DNA of 64,000 bases from positions 79,357,143-79,421,142 of the forward strand of contig NW_026262679.1 of assembly GCF_021869535.1 (NCBI RefSeq), given 5' to 3'. The position numbers and the translations under genes were made by a program. Origin of the DNA: Mytilus californianus. Its lineage: Eukaryota; Mollusca; Bivalvia; Mytilida; Mytilidae. Each line of letters begins with the position of its first letter. Within the stretch, counting starts at the first letter, position 1. A model generated the notes under the pieces. The model was not told the origin of the DNA. It did not search any database and saw only the letters and a program-made list of their open reading frames with translations. Below are positions 20,628 to 30,892 of this stretch, one piece after another.

Positions 20628-21472
20628 GTAAGCTATTCATAGAGACTCCGGTCATCTAAGAAAGAAATGTTAAGAGAGTTTATAATTCCTGGATGGAAAA
20701 TGATTCATCATTTTTACTAGAAGATAATATTCAGATGTTTTCAAGGTTGGAAAATGTCTTTAAGTATACCCTGTCATTGTCATTAATATAGAAAACACAC
20801 AAACAAATGGTATTCAGAAATAATCATCAAGGCTGTCTGATTTTAAATGGTAAGCACTTTGCTATGGGCAGAGATAAATGTATTGGGGGATGGGAGGTAC
20901 TTTTTGAAAGCATTCTGCATCTTGTACATGCCTTTTTGTTTACTGACAGTTGGGTAAAATAGAGTGCACACATTTATCCTACTATTATTTCTTTCAAGAT
21001 CAAGTAAAAGTATGTTTTTGCTTGAAATTTGTAATCACTTTTTGATAAGAGCCAGCAAAATTCCACTGCCTATTGTGTGTATTGAACTGTCTATTAATTT
21101 ATTGAAAAAAATGACATACCAGAAAATGGCGAGGTTGGGATCTGTCATACATCTTTTTCTACTGGCTGGTTTCGAGTCATCCGCCAATCGTAAATAATAC
21201 AATAGTTAACGTAACCCAGTTTCAAATCTTTTGCGTATTTCATTTCCAGGTGCACTTGCAGTGATACGTGTACAGGAAATTCAGTGCCCTCTATCAGGCA
21301 ATGTCCTATTAAGTTATGTTTTCTGACAGTACCGGAAACTCCATTATCTATATTTTTATATCTGAGCAGTCTTGTTCCCTTTTAACTGTAATGAGATTCT
21401 TTTTCTTTTTGGAGTTAAGGTCAAGCATTGATTTTGTACTGAACTATATAATTGAATTCATTGTCATTGTAG

Positions 21473-21598
21473 TCTTAAGAGATGAGACTGACACAAAGAT
21501 AGACTTACCTAGTGATAATGATGAATCTGATGTTATGGTAATTAATGACTGGCAAGAAACCAAATGTTGAATTGATTGAAGATATTCAGAAAGATTTG
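21473..21598 (+). pseudogene. HDLBP: Vigilin KH8 second-half exon, out of order and frameshifted
   Basis: After ATTGTAG the frame gives LRDETDTKIDLPSDNDESDV, then a one-base shift, then TGKKPNVELIEDIQKDL before GTATGT. In vigilin this half-domain follows the GKGG half encoded at 24186-24269. Here it lies 2.6 kb upstream of it, so exon order is scrambled, most simply by a tandem duplication followed by deletions. Sequence after this exon (about 21800-21940) is repeated near 24820 and 25030, consistent with duplication. Confidence 0.7.
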
Positions 21599-22013
21599 GT
21601 ATGTACAACTTTATTATATCATATATGTAGTATAAATTAAATCAACCCAAATAAAATATCAGATGGAAAAAAGATTGGCTTGTAAGAAAACATTAATGAT
21701 ATGAGCAGATTGAATAATATTCAATAGAGTTATAGGGGGAAACAACCAGGTTTTAAAGCTAGTAAAAAAATTTGTAAAGTATAGTCGCATATATATACAG
21801 TTAACAGTAAAAAAAAATGGGCTCTTACAACCAAATATAACTTGTATACACTGATTTTTGTGTGTGTCATGTGTGTATTTGATCAATAATTTCATATTTC
21901 TAACTACAAATCTTTTTAAAATCACTGAGACAGGGGTTCAAATTTGCGGTGGTCCGAGGTCCGTGACCTTCCACTGTTGCAATCGGACTTTCGTTTTGGT
22001 TACTAGCTACGCC

Positions 22014-22213
22014 AGACGGACCTTCAGTTTGAAAGAATACAAATTAACTTTGCTGACCTTTTTTATAATCCGTATCGTCTATTCAAAGCCATATTATTAT
22101 TGAAATTGAGATAATAGAAATTTCAATAATAATAAGGCTTTGAAAAGACAATACTGATTATTAAAAAGGTCAGCAAAGTTAATTTGTATTCTTTCATATT
22201 GAAGGTCCGTCTG
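22014..22213. repeat. Large near-perfect hairpin, ~95-bp arms
   Basis: 'agacggaccttca' ... 'aatattattattgaaatt'-type arm sequence is followed by a ~10-bp spacer and its inverse ending 'tgaaggtccgtct'. The arms differ at a few positions only. The flanks contain pieces of a mussel dispersed repeat, so this may be a foldback element or an inverted duplication of its end. Confidence 0.85.
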
Positions 22214-22249
22214 TTAAATATCGGGCTCAGCCTATTCTTAAATCTTGAG

Positions 22250-22915
22250 CCTCCTCTTGGGGTTTTTATACGCCCGTTTACGGGACGTATTATGGTATAC
22301 CGTTGTCCGTCTGTCTTACATGTCAGACATTAACTCAAAAACGCTTTAACCATTTTGCATAAAACTTTGGTGATTTGTTTATATCTATTGACGTGAGCTC
22401 CCTTTCGTTTTTTATAAATATTAGATTTTATGTTTCCGAGTTATGGGGTTTTATTCATTAAAAAAAGGGGGATTTTCCAGTTTTCGGACAATAACTCCAG
22501 AATGCTTTCACCAACTAGCAAGAAATTTTGGTTAATTGTTTATATCTATTGACATGAGCTCCCTTTTGATTTTTAGAAATTTTAGATTTTACATTTCCAA
22601 GTTACAGGGTTTTATTCATAAAAAAAGGTGGATTTTCCAGTTTTTGGACAATAACTCAAAAATGCTTTCAGCAGTTCTCATGAAACTTTGATTAATTGTT
22701 GATATCTTTTGATGTAAGCTCCCTTAAGAATTTTATAAATTTTAGATTTTACATTTCCTAGTTATGGGGTTTTATTCATTAAAAAAGAGGGGATTTTCCA
22801 GTTTTCAGACATAACTCAAATATGCTTTCAGCAATTCTTATGAAACTTTGGTGAATTGTTTATATCTATTGATGTAAGCTCCCTTTAGAATTTTATAAAT
22901 TTTATTTGTTTATAG
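22250..22915. repeat. Dispersed repeat with four ~160-bp core copies
   Basis: It opens with 'acgcccgtttacgggacgta', a common mussel repeat start, then has tandem copies marked by 'gagctccctt' or 'aagctccctt' at 22395, 22556, 22716 and 22876 (spacing 160-161 bp). Each has 'ttatggggttttattcatt' and 'gggattttccagtttt'. Tandem cores flanked by unique ends resemble the non-autonomous Helitron-related pearl elements of bivalves, but termini were not proved. Confidence 0.75.
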
Positions 22916-23537
22916 TCTGACAACAGATTTACTAAGTATTGCCCAACAGCATAGTGTATTGCACAACGACAAGAAATCTTTAATTGAATATAAATTCAAT
23001 TCATATAACCAATTTCAAGTTCTTTGACTACATTTATTCAGAAACCTATAATACGTCAAATATTTAATTACAATCCAAATTCAGACCTGTGTCAAGCTTG
23101 AATATTGTGTAAATTTTTGCCCCAACTGTTCAGGGTTGGACCTCATAGGGCGTATCCAGCTGTGCTCAGCGAAGCAGTTTATTGATTATGTAATTACTTG
23201 CCCGTTTTTATAGTGATTATTTGATTACCAGACAATATATTTCATGATTATTTGATTATTTGATAATCCAGGACTGTATGTTTGATTATCTTGTTTAAAA
23301 AAATAATTAATGACTGTGATTATATTGCCAAAAAATTTGTGATTATGTGATTACTTGGACACCCCCATGAGGGGCCTCAATCTTTAGATGCTTCATTTTA
23401 ATGTAAGCCGTAAGCCTATAAAAATATTAAAACATTTGATGGGGAACAGGAAATTATGTATCATGTTTTCAGGTTCAAATTGTGTATTGTGGTTTTTTCC
23501 CTCCACCTAATTTTTTCATATCCCTGTCTTACTTCAG

Positions 23538-23750
23538 GAAAATGAGACTACCAGAGATGTAATCGTTGAGCACAGATTCTATGAAACAATTATTGGTGCC
23601 AGGGGAGATACAAACCAAGAGATCAAAGATCAAAGAAAAAATCAAGTACAGATTACATTCTCTGATCCTGGTAAAAAGAGTGACATTGTACAGTTTATTG
23701 GACCTAAAGATGGTGTGGATAAATATCTACTTTCAATGCAAACTGATTTG
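23538..23750 (+). pseudogene. HDLBP: Vigilin KH7-like exon, frame intact
   Basis: A CTTCAG acceptor and GTATGT donor bound exactly 71 codons in frame: ENETTRDVIVEHRFYETIIG, ARGDTNQEIKDQ, NQVQITFSDPGKKSDIVQ and GPKDGVDKYLLSMQTDL. The GxxG loop (GARG) is present. Near the end the duplicate at 25484-25703 keeps DKCYKYL where this copy has DKYL, so this copy has lost three codons in frame. It is the best-preserved exon of the region, and the next one (24186) is in matching phase. A functional short transcript is possible but unlikely, because neighbouring exons are broken and misordered. Confidence 0.75.
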
Positions 23751-24185
23751 GTATGTCTGAGTAATACACCAAAGTGGAGAAGGGGTGGCAACATGGTTTC
23801 ATTATTGTGGATTCATTTATTATTCATATATTATGAATTTCAGAATTCAACAAATTACAAAATATGCAGACTTGGTTAAAACCACAAAATCAGATGATTT
23901 TACCTCCGTCCATGAAAATTAGTTCGATGAATACAAATGAATCCACATTAATGGAAGTTTATACATAGAAACCTTGAAAGTATAAAAAGAGTGGAACACA
24001 TGTTTTACATGTAATTGCTATACGTAAACCTATAATGTACTATTTCATTTAAAAAATTCAAACTTTGTAATGAATTTAATCAGTAGACGGCAATGAATCG
24101 TTTAATGGTATACAGAGTACAATTTATGAGTCGACAATAAATTTTAAGTTGTTTATTGTGAAATTAGAAGCTATTCTTTTTTCAG

Positions 24186-24269
24186 ATTGCAAGTAATTAT
24201 AAAGAAGAACATATCGTAAAAGACTTCCACCAAAATGTTATTGGTAAAGGAGGATCAAGTATCAAAAAG
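24186..24269 (+). pseudogene. HDLBP: Vigilin KH8 first-half exon, frame intact
   Basis: TTTTTTCAG acceptor, 28 codons reading IASNYKEEHIVKDFHQNVIG then KGGSSIKK, GTATTT donor. The GKGG loop of the KH fold is present. It joins in phase to 23538-23750. The second half of this KH domain should follow, but the next 1.2 kb contain a MITE and no such exon. The only second-half exon lies upstream at 21473. Confidence 0.75.
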
Positions 24270-24482
24270 GTATTTATAAAATTTTATTAGAAGTTGTGCT
24301 TTTAGTGTCTTAGTTTAAATGATCAGTAATATTAAAGTTGTGATAAAGAGACATGTATTGTTATAATGATTAAGAATTAAGCCAAAATATTAACCCTTTG
24401 TGTAAAAAACTTCCACTTGTACAGTATTTGAATTTCTTAATTGGTCCATTTAGCCTGCTTCCTATTGCCAAGAAACTGCTTT

Positions 24483-24754
24483 AAACAAGGAATTATTTGA
24501 ATCTGGAATAATTTTGAATTCTGGAAAATTGATGAGAAATATATGATGAAAACTAACCCAACTAAATAGGGTTAGCCATGCACCTATGGCTAAGGTGGGT
24601 TAGTTAGTTCATACTGAAATGATAGTGAAAGTAAAATTAACCTTAGCCATGCACGCATGGCTAACCCTATTTAGTTGGGTTAGTTTTCATCATACATTTC
24701 TAATCAATTTTCCAGAATTCCAAATTATTCCAGGTTCAAATAATTCCTTGTTTT
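24483..24754. mobile_element. Foldback MITE, copy b
   Basis: Same arms as 20029-20218 ('aaacaaggaatta' and inverse) with a longer centre. That centre contains two GCCATGCAC..ATGGCTAA mini-palindromes, as if the middle had been duplicated. It lies within the duplicated vigilin intron. Confidence 0.85.
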
Positions 24755-25483
24755 TATCTAATGTAAATTCATTATTGCGACCATTTATTATTGGGATTTT
24801 TGTAAAAAGTAAAACATATAGTTTACAGTAAAACATGAGCTCTTATAACCAACTATAAATCATATACAAAAATAATCACAATAAGCAAAGATTCAACTAA
24901 GACGTAGACACATAATTTATTGAATGAATTAAGCACTTGAAAATCAAATTAGATAAATACATCATACATCATAGTACTTTCTCCAAATTTGATTTTCAGA
25001 GCTGTATTTTGATATGATTTTGATCCAAATTTGGTGACTGTATTTTTATGTGTCATGTGTCTGTTATGATCAATAATTTCATATTTTTTATTACAAATCT
25101 TTTTTAATAAACACTTCTCTTTAGTTGATATTGATTCTTGAAATGATTTTGACCTTTCACCTTTAATCAGCAATGTCTTTGATACTTTCGAAAGTAAGTG
25201 CTGATTTAATATTTTTAACGAAATATTAAATATAATGGAAATTGCATTGCATTTACTCTGAAGCCTTCATTTCTCCAAGTTTTAAAGAACCTTGGATACA
25301 TAAGATATGCGCAATGCAGGGGACATTGGAACTCTATTCTTTTATAATGTTAGCTCATAAATTTTAAAACATTTGATGGAGAACAGAAAATTATGTATGA
25401 TCATGTTGACAGGTTGAAATTGGTTTTTTTTTACGTTGTTTTTCCCCCCCATTTTATTTTCATATCCTTGTGTCTTACTTCAG

Positions 25484-25703
25484 GAAAATGAAACAACCAG
25501 AGATATAATGGAAGTACAGAGATTCCATGAAACATTTATTGGTGACAGGAGAGATACAAACCAAGAGATCAAAGATAATTCAATCCAGTACAGATAACAT
25601 TCCCTCTCGATCGGATGGTAAAAAGAATGACATTGTACAATTGTATGGACCTTAAGATGTGGATAAATGTTACAAATATCTAATTTCAATGCAAACTGAT
25701 TTG
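25484..25703 (+). pseudogene. HDLBP: Decayed duplicate of the vigilin KH7 exon
   Basis: Starts and ends like 23538-23750 (CTTCAG acceptor, GTATGT donor, same 5' intron words such as 'gaaaattatgtat' and 'tttttc..ccattttatttt'). Internal indels near 25578, a TAA near 25653 and substitutions in the GxxG region destroy the frame. It retains the ancestral DKCYKYL segment lost from the upstream copy. The spacing of the two copies, about 1.95 kb, is that of a local segment duplication. Confidence 0.75.
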
Positions 25704-26519
25704 GTATGTCTGAGTAATACACCAAACCGAAAAAGGAGTGGCAACGTCATTTTATTAATTTGGAATCATTCATTACTTATAAATTATGATTTTAATAATT
25801 CAAAAAAATACAAAATATTCAGACTTGGTCAAAACCACAAAATCAAGTAACCCCAATATCTACTTTGCCAATGTCTCTTGGAATCAACATAAACTTTCAG
25901 TGCAGAAATGTACCACTGAGCAACCAAACTATATATCTACCTAGCTCATGATATTTTTATTTGGTTTTGGTTATAATTTTGAAGAGTCATTTTTGGAATT
26001 GGACAGAGTAGAATTACATTTCCATTTCCAAATATAGACTTTTACGTGAGGTTGTAAGGTCAACAGATAATATCTCCAGTTATCATATTGTGACACTAAA
26101 TATTCCATTCACTTTTATGTTTCTCTGCCATTTTAGTCCATAAATTGTTATAAATATGTTAAATGGCAATGTAAAGATATTTTTTGTAAGGACAGAAGAC
26201 CCTAAGATATAATGGAATATGCAATTTAGAAAAACTAAATATTCACAATGGGTACAATTTTATAAATAAGAATGTAGTAAAGACAAAAGCAAAATTCAAG
26301 GGTAACTATGAGGTCAGTCATATTGGCCCATTACCAAATTTTTGATACAGGCTAAAGTTGCATGGGCATCATCAACATTAAAAATTAATAATGTGATCCA
26401 AATAAATTTCTTAAATATTTTTGTTCTGTGAAGCCCTTTCTACCTGACATAGCCATTAATTTTTACAATTGTTGTCTCGTCTGAGACATTCTGGGATTGC
26501 TTTTCTGATGACGGTGTCA

Positions 26520-26970
26520 ACAATTTTTAAGTTTTCTGCTCAAATCAGTTTGAAAGGAACTACTTGTGATAGATCATTTCTATTTAATATAAAGTTGCAT
26601 TACTATCAGTTTTCAATTTTTAAGTTTACTGCTGAAGTTAGTATTGATGTGTCCAGTCCGAGAGGGGACTTTTAATCTGAGGCCTTGTGTATGGAGAGAA
26701 CAATACCAGGCTTTCTGTACATTAAAACTCTTGCTAAATTAAGGTGTCCAGTCAGAGAGGGGACTTTGAATATGAGGCCTTGTGTATGCAGAGTACGATA
26801 CCACATACTCTTTTTGCACACTAAAAGGTCCTTTGAAGCAGAAAACCCTGATTAGGCTACTAGTTGCCTGTTTAAAGGCAAAATTTCTGCCATCTATCCA
26901 AATACTTTTTATTAAGTGGCAGTCCAAATTCCTTGCCCTTCATCACTTTAAACCTACTTTGCAGAACTCG
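26520..26970. repeat. Repeat patch related to the array unit
   Basis: A 95-bp direct repeat has 'gtgtccagtc' at 26649 and 26744. From about 26800 to 26965 the sequence matches the macrosatellite unit segment at 32910-33055 ('ttgcctgtttaaaggcaaaa', 'cttcatcacttt'). The earlier part (26520-26640) repeats intron sequence near 19555-19680 ('acttgtgatagatcatt'). Confidence 0.7.
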
Positions 26971-27540
26971 GGCCAAAATTTTTTAAAAAAATGTTTGCCC
27001 TTGCGCGACCGACCCTTCAAAAATGGGCAGAAGTTTTTTTCAATGTTTTTTTCTTTTTTTTTAATACCCGGTTAAATCCAGATTTTACGACATTTCCGTT
27101 CCGATTTGAGTCCGTTTTAGTTACAACATTTCCCTCTGAAGGTAGCACGGTTATATTTGCATTCCAGAACTTAGGTTGCTCTTTTGTGTACCCTACTTAA
27201 GTCAATGTATCTGAACAGTGCGATTGGACAAAAAATACAGTATCAACTGAACATACTTTCCCGAACTGAGGGATGAGTCAGGTGTAGAAAAATATGAAAT
27301 AATTTTACATCAGGTGAAAATGAATTTTTGAGATTTTTTTTTAATTTTGTATTCACTTCATGATAAAAGACCTAAAAGCACTAGTGGCCTAATTAGGTTT
27401 TTAAAGATATCAAAAAAGTAAACGCTCATGATACATATTCAAATTCATTTCTGAATAGTATAAGGAAAGTACTACAGTTAACTGTTTATGTAGAATTGTT
27501 GGCAGTGTTAGAAAGTGGTGAAAATTCTAAAAATTTGTAA

Positions 27541-28076
27541 GGGTTCCGCGGAACCCAGTGTCTCGCCTACTTTTGCTGTTAATCGCAGGCTCAACAAAAA
27601 TGAGATGAGGAAAAGATTTAATAAAAATATTCCTCTCAATACAATATTTTTATTGTAAGAAGCTTTCTTAAAATCCATCGTCCTGAATATGCATGAAATA
27701 TTTGCCACTGGACGTTAAGCAACCAACAATCAATCAATCAATCTTAAAATCCAGGATAGTTTATGAATCTAATAAATGTTTTAAAAACTTTAACTGCAAA
27801 CTGTATGTAATGTTAACTGGAAGAAAAACTAAGTCCATTTATAAGTAAAATACGGAAAAACAGGATTTTTTTTTTCCAAAATTTACTTCTGGATACTATC
27901 TTATGATCATAAACAAGCTTCTGTCCAAGTTTGGTAGAAATCCAGGATAGTTTAAGAAAGTTATTAAAATTTCAAAAACTTTAACCACAGAGTTAATATT
28001 TGTGGACGACGCCGACGGAATGTAGGATCGCTATGTCTCGCTTTTTTCGACAAAAGTCGAAGGCTCGACAAAAAGG
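27541..28076. repeat. Dispersed repeat, opposite orientation to the one in hAT copy 1
   Basis: Bounded by 'gttccgcggaaccc' on the left and 'gaaggctcgacaaaaa' on the right. The same family occurs at 3360-4190, and a left-end fragment lies inverted at about 61200-61425, just beyond the macrosatellite. A 64-bp retroposon is inserted inside. Confidence 0.7.
27678..27741 (+). mobile_element. 5'-truncated retroposon, 64 bp, with 12-bp duplication
   Basis: The insert reads from 'cctgaatatgcatgaaat' to an (aatc)n tail. TCTTAAAATCCA (27666-27677) is repeated at 27742-27753, a 12-bp target duplication. It is the 3' end of the same family as the full 424-bp insert at 51177-51600. 5' truncation with a simple-repeat tail is typical of LINE-driven insertion. 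Confidence 0.85.
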
Positions 28077-28439
28077 CTATCATTATCCCTTATGGGCCAG
28101 GAAATACTACTGTGCCCCCTGAACTTCTCTGACTTATCTCAAAGGCTAATGATAAATTATGAAACAAGTGTTTCAGTTTTTGTTTACAAATCTTCTACCT
28201 TCACGCTGCACCGTTAATTGCAGTTGTACTGGGCCTGGGTATGGCAATTTTGACAGATAAAAAGGTCAATGCTCTGCCAATCAATGTATTAATACATCTG
28301 TTGAAACTAATTAAAGGAAAAAGTTATTCAGGCTGTTGGTTTAACATTTTGTCATGCTGTGCCTTTTTAGACTTTTACAGCTTTCAGGATAACATTTAAT
28401 AATTATGTCCAGTCTCCCTGTAGTTCATTTTTTGTACAC

Positions 28440-29590
28440 ATCCGTGACTTAAATTGTCAAACCTCACTAGAATTTTATGAAATTTGGACAGTAGCTTATT
28501 TATAACCTAAACAATATCCAGAGCAAAATTTTGAATATATTATATCTTGTATTTTTTAGAAAAATGAACTTGATACAGTCTGTGGTAAAAGTTTTCAGTC
28601 ATCAACCAATATCTTTGTCTAAACCTCTTGAAATTTTATGAAATATGAGCAGAAGCTTTTTTATGACCAAAAGACAGTATCCAGAGCAAAATAATGAGAA
28701 TATTTTTTATTCATTTTTCCGTATTTTACTCATAAAAGGACACTTTATTTTGCAGTTAAAATATATATACTAATGTACAGTCTGGTTTTAAGGTTGTCCG
28801 GCATCAATTTCTTCTTCTAACCATCATAGAATTATATGAAACTTTTGTTTTTTTGAAGCAAACTTTTGAAATTTTGTTTTTTCATCTCAGTTATTTACTA
28901 ATAGATGGACTTTATATTTTTTTGCAATGAACACTTATGGACAGTCTGGGATAAAATTTTGTTTGACATGATAAATTGTAAATCCTCATGAACAGTTGTG
29001 AAACTTGGACAGAAGCTTACCTTCAAGATCAAGAAATATTATCTGAAAAAAAGTTTGATTAGTGTTAAATGGACTATATTTTTAGTTTCCATTCTGTAAC
29101 TTAAGTTTGCCCCAACCAAACATTATGAAACCTATACACAATATTCATTACCACAAAACTAAGATCAAGTACAAACTTTTTGTTTCCGTTTTCTAACTTT
29201 AGTTGGCCTCAACCAAATGTTATGAAACTTATACACAATGCTTATTACTACATGATACAGATTAAGTACGAAATTTGATGAGAACTCTTTTACCATTCTT
29301 GAGTTATGTCCCTTTATAAACATAAAAATTGCTGAATTTTTCATTTCTGTACTCTAACTTTAGTTTGTCTCAACCAAATGTTATAAAACGTATACTCAAC
29401 TGTTCTAGAGTTATGCGTATTTACAAATAGAAAAATTGCTGAATTTTTAGTTTCTGTTCGCTACTTAAGTTAGCCTCAACCAAATGTTATGAGATTTACA
29501 CACAATGCTTATTACCACAAGACTCAGATCAAGTTCAAATTTGGGTAGCGTCTCTTTTACCGTTCTTCGGTTATGACCCTTTATAACTAT
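28440..29590. repeat. Diverged tandem repeats of two types
   Basis: 28440-29050 holds about four copies marked by 'cagtctg', 'gaaacttggacagaagctt' and 'tatccagagcaaaat'. 29090-29590 holds about four copies marked by 'cctcaaccaaatgttatgaa' and 'acacaatgcttatta', spacing roughly 90-160 bp. Part of the second type recurs at 61430-61530. Confidence 0.7.
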
Positions 29591-29595
29591 ATGCT

Positions 29596-29919
29596 ATGCA
29601 AGCAGGGGCATCATCTGTGTCCACATGTGGACACTATCCACATTTATTTAAAACACATTTCAGTACAGAATTTTGGGACAACATGTCCACAAGTTATTTT
29701 GAAGCAGATGAGAAAATGAAAAAAGCTCTAATCAATACACCAGTAATTATTTATCAAAGTGATACACATCACTATGTAAGTCTGAAGTTAGCTTATCTGA
29801 CAGGAAGTGTAGAATTGGATTCAATGGAGATTCTTTTGTCTCCACAAAAAAACCCTACCTACCTTCCCATATGTCTTACTGATGAGTTGGGTAAGGGCAA
29901 ACTGAAATTAAGATATTAA
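29596..29919 (+). CDS. Unidentified exon-like ORF with CGH motif
   Basis: The frame reads MQAGASSVSTCGHYPHLFKT, FSTEFWDNMSTSYFEADEKM and NTPVIIYQSDTHHY, followed by a perfect GTAAGT at 29776; it stays open to 29919. The composition is protein-like and the likely true exon ends at 29775. I do not recognise the family. The TCGHYPH segment recalls a zinc-ligand pair but is too short to assign. An acceptor-like 'tgcaagcag' lies at the very start, so the ATG may not be a real start. It could be an exon of an otherwise unseen gene or a relic. Confidence 0.35.
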   Translation: MQAGASSVSTCGHYPHLFKTHFSTEFWDNMSTSYFEADEKMKKALINTPVIIYQSDTHHYVSLKLAYLTGSVELDSMEILLSPQKNPTYLPICLTDELGKGKLKLRY

Positions 29920-29924
29920 GCCTG

Positions 29925-30795
29925 GCCTTGCCTGTTGTATTGATAATTAATTTGGTCTTGTCTTGAAAATTCACAAAATAATTCTACTGGCCATCAGGCC
30001 ACATTGAGTCCACCCAAATCCTGTAGGTGACTATGATGAACTGTATTCATTGGCCATGACTGTAAAAGCTTCTTTGACCAAATACTTTTATAAATATTTT
30101 TATGGTCACTTTCTAGTAGTACGCACTGATAACAGAGGGTCATTTACTTTAATTAAAGACCAGCATACATGGACTTTAAATTGCTCAATTTTACCCCAAG
30201 GGTGACTGGGGAATAGAAATATGGTCACCTGGTCATCTGACCGGCAGTAAAACCCTTGCCAGGCCAGGCTGTGTGGAATGTACAAGTACACAGCCAAGTT
30301 CCATCGGAATGGGGTTGTTAAATCTGATGCCTCCTGTAAATATATTTGAAAATCTGTACATTAAAGAAGTATTGGCATATCTAGTTTACAATGCACTCAA
30401 CCAAAACAAAGTTCGGAACCAAAATTTCAAGGTGCTGATTTTCTACTTGTACACCGCGCACAGCCCGGCCTTATAGAAAATTGGGTACCTGTTAATCATA
30501 CCACCAGATATCGTTTGAACTTTTGAAGAAAAATTTGAAAAAACCTTATTTTAGACTCGCTTTTAGTAATTACATTTAACATCTTATACTGACATTAACT
30601 TTTATCTTTGTTCTTTCCGTTGTAGTATATACATTTTAATTAATTTTTTTTAGTTCTGTTTCCTTTTTTTAACTGTTTTAAATATTAATTCTTATTTTAT
30701 TGATGGTTTTAATGTTAAACACCTCTTTTAACTGCATTGATTGTTTTTATGTTATGTGCTTAGAAGTAGTAAGTATTATAAATAATAATAATAAT
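29925..30795. repeat. Truncated, diverged relative of the array unit with (AAT)n tail
   Basis: It matches unit positions 33050-34180 ('ggccatcaggccacattgag', 'gtgactggggaatagaaata'), lacks the second arm of the inverted repeat, and ends in 'aataataataataatgat'. The same terminal sequence, with 'gttatgtgcttagaagtag' and an (AAT)n run, closes the last unit near 61190. This looks like the 3' tail of a retroelement that forms one part of the unit. Confidence 0.7.
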
Positions 30796-30892
30796 GATAA
30801 TGACCCTTTATAGGATTTGTCAACTTTAAATGATGATTTTTACCCTTTTTTGAATTTTTTTTGGGGAAATGGTCAATGCATGGAGAGAATAT

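Noticed and set aside
23566-23760. 64-aa ORF in the KH7 exon
   Set aside because: It is a shadow in another frame; the true frame is fixed by the KH motif and splice sites.
26509-26560. CTGATGA near 26515 as another hammerhead
   Set aside because: No GAAA follows a paired helix II at the right distance and no helix I partner is present.
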